From: CAZHZT01 sp964537285
Lineage (GTDB): Bacteria > Bacteroidota > Bacteroidia > Chitinophagales > Saprospiraceae
Direction: 5' to 3'
DNA: 64,000 bases
Assembly: GCA_964537285.1 (NCBI GenBank)
Contig: CAZHZT010000010.1
Coordinates: forward strand, 8,675-72,674
Shown: positions 61,075 through 64,000 of the stretch, in pieces
Position numbering within the stretch: the stretch's first letter is position 1
How the letters are laid out: each line of letters begins with the position of its first letter
Notes under the pieces: generated by a model
Databases searched by the model: none
What the model was told of the DNA's origin: nothing
What the model saw: the letters and a program-made list of their open reading frames with translations, nothing else
Position numbers and translations under genes: made by a program

Positions 61075-61842
61075 ATGCACATTATCACCCTCACGACCGA
61101 TTTTGGAACCGAAGATCATTATGTCGCAGTATTAAAAGCGGCCATATTGAGGATAGATCCGACCATTCAGATCATTGATATCTCTCATAACATCAAAAAT
61201 TTTGATATCGTTCAGGCAGCTTACACTTTAAAGAACGTTTATCAAGAATTTCCGGAAGGTAGCTTGCATTTAAGCAGTGTAGATAATATCAATCGAAAGA
61301 GTGATCGCTTTATTTTTTCCGAACACAAGGGGCACTTTTTTGCGCTTTCTAACAATGGACTTCTTTCCATGATTATCGATGAGGAGCCGGAAAAAGTTTA
61401 CAGGCTCCCATTCGATGAAAACTGGTCTTTTCCTGAAAAGCATCATTTCGCCAAAGCAGTGGACATTTACCTTCATCCTTCTAAAAGACAAACTCTGGAT
61501 TTATTGGATGTGCCTATAGAAAAACGGATCAGTTTGCAAGCTGTTACCAGTTCGGATCAAATAAAAGGCACAGTGGTCCACGTTGATCACTATGGCAATG
61601 CGATACTTAATATTTCTAAAGTTCTATTTGAGCAAATCGGGAAAGGCCGTTCATTTAAACTATTCTTTAAAGCGCACTCACCGATTACAGAGTATGTCAG
61701 TCATTACTCTGAAGCAGATGTCGGAGAGGTAATTTGTTTATTTAATTCTGCGGATTGTCTGGAGGTAGCGGTGAATATGAACCGGGCGGATCAGTTACTG
61801 GGATTGAAGGTTGGGGATGCCGTGGTGGTCAGGTTTGGTTAA
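61075..61842 (+). CDS. SAM hydroxide adenosyltransferase-like protein (DUF62)
   Basis: A 255-residue protein: MHIITLTTDFGTEDHYVAVL is the family's opening, DISHNIKNFDIVQAAYTLKN follows, and the C-terminal domain has HVDHYGNAILNIS and LEVAVNMNRADQLLGLKVGD. Relatives split S-adenosylmethionine with water to adenosine and methionine. The catalytic IDPGVGTxRR and PDNG segments of characterised members read SSVDNINRKSDR and LSNNGLLS here: the Asp is kept but the PGVG loop is lost, so activity is uncertain. Confidence 0.85.
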   Translation: MHIITLTTDFGTEDHYVAVLKAAILRIDPTIQIIDISHNIKNFDIVQAAYTLKNVYQEFPEGSLHLSSVDNINRKSDRFIFSEHKGHFFALSNNGLLSMIIDEEPEKVYRLPFDENWSFPEKHHFAKAVDIYLHPSKRQTLDLLDVPIEKRISLQAVTSSDQIKGTVVHVDHYGNAILNISKVLFEQIGKGRSFKLFFKAHSPITEYVSHYSEADVGEVICLFNSADCLEVAVNMNRADQLLGLKVGDAVVVRFG

Positions 61843-61931
61843 AGGAGAGGGTTCCGAGCTCATCTCGGAACCGGCGAATAAATTGTGATCTGTCAGTAGC
61901 TCCCAAATAAGTGTAATATTCTATTCAAAAA

Positions 61932-61963
61932 TTTGATCCCTTGAAAAATTGACTTTATCTTTG
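61932..61963 (+). promoter_or_regulatory. promoter facing an interrupted small reading frame
   Basis: TTTG (61932-61935), 20 nt, TATCTTTG (61956-61963): a full Bacteroidota consensus. Directly after it, ATG at 61969 opens a frame MKRFRTWLNKPLLVHTICQR that ends after 25 residues, its last third encoded by the half repeat A8. It may be the stump of a lost gene, or the promoter may serve the surface protein at 62199. Confidence 0.5.
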
Positions 61964-62008
61964 GCGTAATGAAAAGATTTAGAACCTGGCTCAACAAACC
62001 TTTGTTAG

Positions 62009-62030
62009 TCCACACAATTTGTCAAAGAAC
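62009..62030. repeat. family A palindromic repeat, half copy (A8)
   Basis: TCCACACAATTTGTCAAAGA and AC match the right end of A7. The left arm is absent, and the segment lies inside the short frame starting at 61969. Confidence 0.6.
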
Positions 62031-62198
62031 TATTTTTTTTGAATAAAAGGTTCTTTTCCCAAAGCCGTTTCATTTTCAAGCCTTTGAATATCCTCTAACA
62101 CGTAAGGAGTTGGCAGACTATTTCAGAATAAAGTCTAAGTGCATCTCTACTATACAGTTATTAGACTTGTTCCGTACCTGAAGAAAAATTTTTATAAT

Positions 62199-63194
62199 AT
62201 GAAACGGTCATCTTTACTTTTTCCCCTTGTTTTCTTTTTATCTATTACATCCATTATTTCAAAGGCTGCCACAGTTACCTGGAACGGTGGCACTGGCGAT
62301 TGGAATAATAGCGCAAACTGGGATAGTGGCAGCATTCCTGATGGCAACGATGATGTTATTATCCCCGCTAACAGTGTCGTTACTATTCCCGACGGTTTTG
62401 ATGCCGATGCTTTAAGCATTACTATAAACGACGGAGAGCTAATAATCGAAGAATCGGCCACACTAACTATTATTAGTAGTAACGCAAACGGTCTGGAGCT
62501 CAACGGCAGTGCTAAAGTTGATAATTACGGTGAGGTAAGCTTGTCTTCGATTACAACCTCAGGAATAGTGCTCAATCAAAATGCTTTTTTTTCTAACGAA
62601 CCTAATAGCTCCTTAGAGATTGAAGATGTCGGAGAATTTGGCATCAGCTTAAATGGTGATACAGACTTTGACAATGAATTCCTGGCAATCATAGATATCA
62701 GTGAGGCAAAAGATTGTATAAGAGCAGCTGGCAATGCAAGAATCGATAATGACGGCGAAATAAACCTTGCGGATGCAGAAGAAAACTGTATTTACTTGGA
62801 AGGTGAAGCTGTATTTGATAATGAAAGTGATGTATTTACTGACGGGGCAAACCTTAATGGTGTTTCTTTAACCGGAATGTCTCGCTTTGATAGTGAAGGA
62901 AAATTAGAAATATCTGCTACTTCTAATGCAGGAATTTCATTGTCATCATCCGCTTGGTTCAACTGTTCAAATGATTCGGACATTAGGATAGAAAACGTAT
63001 TTAAAGGATCGGGAGTCATTTTGACTGATAATTCCCGCTTTGGTTGTTCTGGAAAAATGTTTATCCTTGGTACTTCCACTGAGTCTGCGTTTGGCATAGA
63101 GGCTAATGGGGGGGATCTTTTTCAACTCGGGAGAACTAACCATAGATGGTTTTCGGACTGCCTCCATTGGATTGGCAGGGGGGGCTGTAAATAA
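62199..63194 (+). CDS. secreted surface protein, N-terminal part, frameshifted
   Basis: From ATG 62199 (MKRSSLLFPLVFFLSITSII, signal peptide ending SKA) the frame encodes ATVTWNGGTGDWNNSANWDS, a common start of bacterial surface beta-helix proteins. Repeated short strands follow (GLELNGSAKVDNYGEVSLSS, GISLNGDTDFDNEFLAIIDI, GVSLTGMSRFDSEGKLEISA). After EANGG at a G7 tract (63108-63114) the residues stop looking like the repeats, and a stop comes at 63194. The proper continuation is in the +1 frame to the window's end. One extra G, or a real mutation, or slippage-type switching would explain it. Confidence 0.8.
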   Translation: MKRSSLLFPLVFFLSITSIISKAATVTWNGGTGDWNNSANWDSGSIPDGNDDVIIPANSVVTIPDGFDADALSITINDGELIIEESATLTIISSNANGLELNGSAKVDNYGEVSLSSITTSGIVLNQNAFFSNEPNSSLEIEDVGEFGISLNGDTDFDNEFLAIIDISEAKDCIRAAGNARIDNDGEINLADAEENCIYLEGEAVFDNESDVFTDGANLNGVSLTGMSRFDSEGKLEISATSNAGISLSSSAWFNCSNDSDIRIENVFKGSGVILTDNSRFGCSGKMFILGTSTESAFGIEANGGDLFQLGRTNHRWFSDCLHWIGRGGCK

Positions 63195-64000
63195 CTCGGA
63201 AGTAATTAGAATTGACGGGGACAAATCCGTGTCCGCGGCCATACGTTTATACTCAAATGGTGAATTCAATAATCAAACTCTCGCTATATTACAAATTGAT
63301 GACATTGATGAGCTGGGCGCTATTGTCGCAGGCGCAGTGACCAACACTTCTTTTTCGAATAAGGGAAGAATTCTTTTCGGTCCTAATAAACCAGTGAATA
63401 AGGCAATCGATACAGAGATTGGTATAACGAATGGTGGCGAAATGTTTTTTACCGACGCAACCATTGGAATCACTTCAGCAACCAACTTCACGAATAACCC
63501 TGAAGGAACTTTGATAGTCCCCCAAGGAAGTCAATTACAGATTGATGGAACCCTGGTAAACGAGGGAACATTGACAAACAACGGGACAATAACCAATAAC
63601 GGTACCTTCACGAATAATGGCATCACGAACGGCTCCGGCATTTTCAGTACCAATTTCATCAATCCAACCCTTGGTACCGTTTCTCCTGGTACCTCTCCAG
63701 ATTGCCTTACCTTTAACAACGGATACACCAACAACGGCACTCTTGAAATTGAGCTAGCCGACGGCAGCCCTTGCACAGACTTTGACCAGATTATCGTACA
63801 AGGAGATGCAATAATTAATGGTGATATCATAGTTAGTTTTCTTAGCGGCACCCCGACCAGCACCTCCTTCATTGCAGCCACTGCCAGCGGAACTTTAACA
63901 GCCAACCCCAACATTACCTGGCCGCCGGATTTTACCGGCACATATCATTTAAGAATTTTATCTGCCTCCCCAATCAAAAGCCTTTCCTCCCCATCCAAGC
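63115..64000 (+). pseudogene. continuation of the surface protein in the +1 frame (partial)
   Basis: Directly after the G7 tract the +1 frame reads IFFNSGELTIDGFRTASIGL and stays open to 64000. It carries the same beta-strand repeats (GEFNNQTLAILQIDDIDELG), then Asn/Thr ladders (LTNNGTITNNGTFTNNG) and SPGTSPDCLTFNNGYTNNG, the segment usual for autotransporter-like beta-helix adhesins before their C-terminal anchor. There is no start codon suited to independent translation. A type IX tag is expected beyond the window. Confidence 0.75.

Noticed and set aside
63531..63941. 136-codon minus frame at the right edge
   Set aside because: Antisense to the +1 continuation of the surface protein, whose Asn/Thr repeats keep the opposite strand open.
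1..64000. tRNA genes, rRNA, CRISPR arrays, complete insertion sequences or prophage
   Set aside because: Read through the gene gaps on both strands without finding a cloverleaf with a GGTTCGA-type arm, regular spaced repeats, transposase or phage genes.

Overview
The window reads as a piece of a Bacteroidota chromosome, most likely from the Saprospiria/Lewinella-like end of the phylum (inference from gene content; no 16S is present). Evidence: type IX secretion C-terminal tags, TonB-domain and FG-GAP/ASPIC surface proteins, BlaI/M56 and PadR/PspC gene pairs, a str-S10-spc-alpha cluster without tuf or adk, and promoters of the Bacteroidota form TTTG-N19/20-TAnnTTTG.

Layout. 1-2.3 kb: the start of an ABC exporter, RNase P RNA and a GHMP kinase, all on minus. 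2.3-6.7 kb: a minus-strand sensor/regulator set (TPR protein, BlaI-type repressor, M56 peptidase fused to TonB domains and a T9SS tag, a second TonB-domain protein). Its promoter carries a palindromic operator candidate between the -33 and -7 elements. 6.9-13.7 kb: a giant FG-GAP lipoprotein, a DEAD-box helicase, an acetyltransferase and a sulfotransferase. 14.4-21.8 kb: an unusual redox set in which both a glutamate-synthase-like FMN enzyme and a ThDP-dependent enzyme carry their own N-terminal Rieske domain, with a DUF2721 membrane protein, a CPA1 Na+/H+ antiporter, a secreted cupin-like protein and a convergent PaaE-like reductase. 21.9-41.9 kb: the ribosomal protein cluster on minus, in the order rpsL-rpsG-fusA-rpsJ...rpsD-rpoA-rplQ. 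42-56.5 kb: an acetyltransferase, a transglutaminase-like protein and a catalytically dead relative, a polyprenyl synthase, a membrane TPR glycosyltransferase-like protein, a T9SS adhesin-like protein, the PadR/PspC pair and a PAS-AraC regulator. 56.8-64 kb: a small ORF, an amidohydrolase, DUF1015, PhoH, a SAM hydroxide adenosyltransferase-like protein, and a surface protein gene frameshifted at a G7 tract and running off the window.

The most striking non-gene feature is that almost every intergenic space outside the ribosomal cluster holds a long palindrome. They fall into families with several copies here. Family A is about 105-110 bp, with ends like the rRNA antitermination boxA. It has five full copies and three half copies, two of them ending 16-17 bp before a start codon. 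Family B has two inverted copies of exactly 187 bp with compensatory substitutions in the stem. Families C and D are long stems with shared ends or tips. No transposase gene is visible in the window, so these look like mobilised or structurally selected non-coding elements. Together with the double-Rieske enzyme set they are the main candidates for something undescribed.
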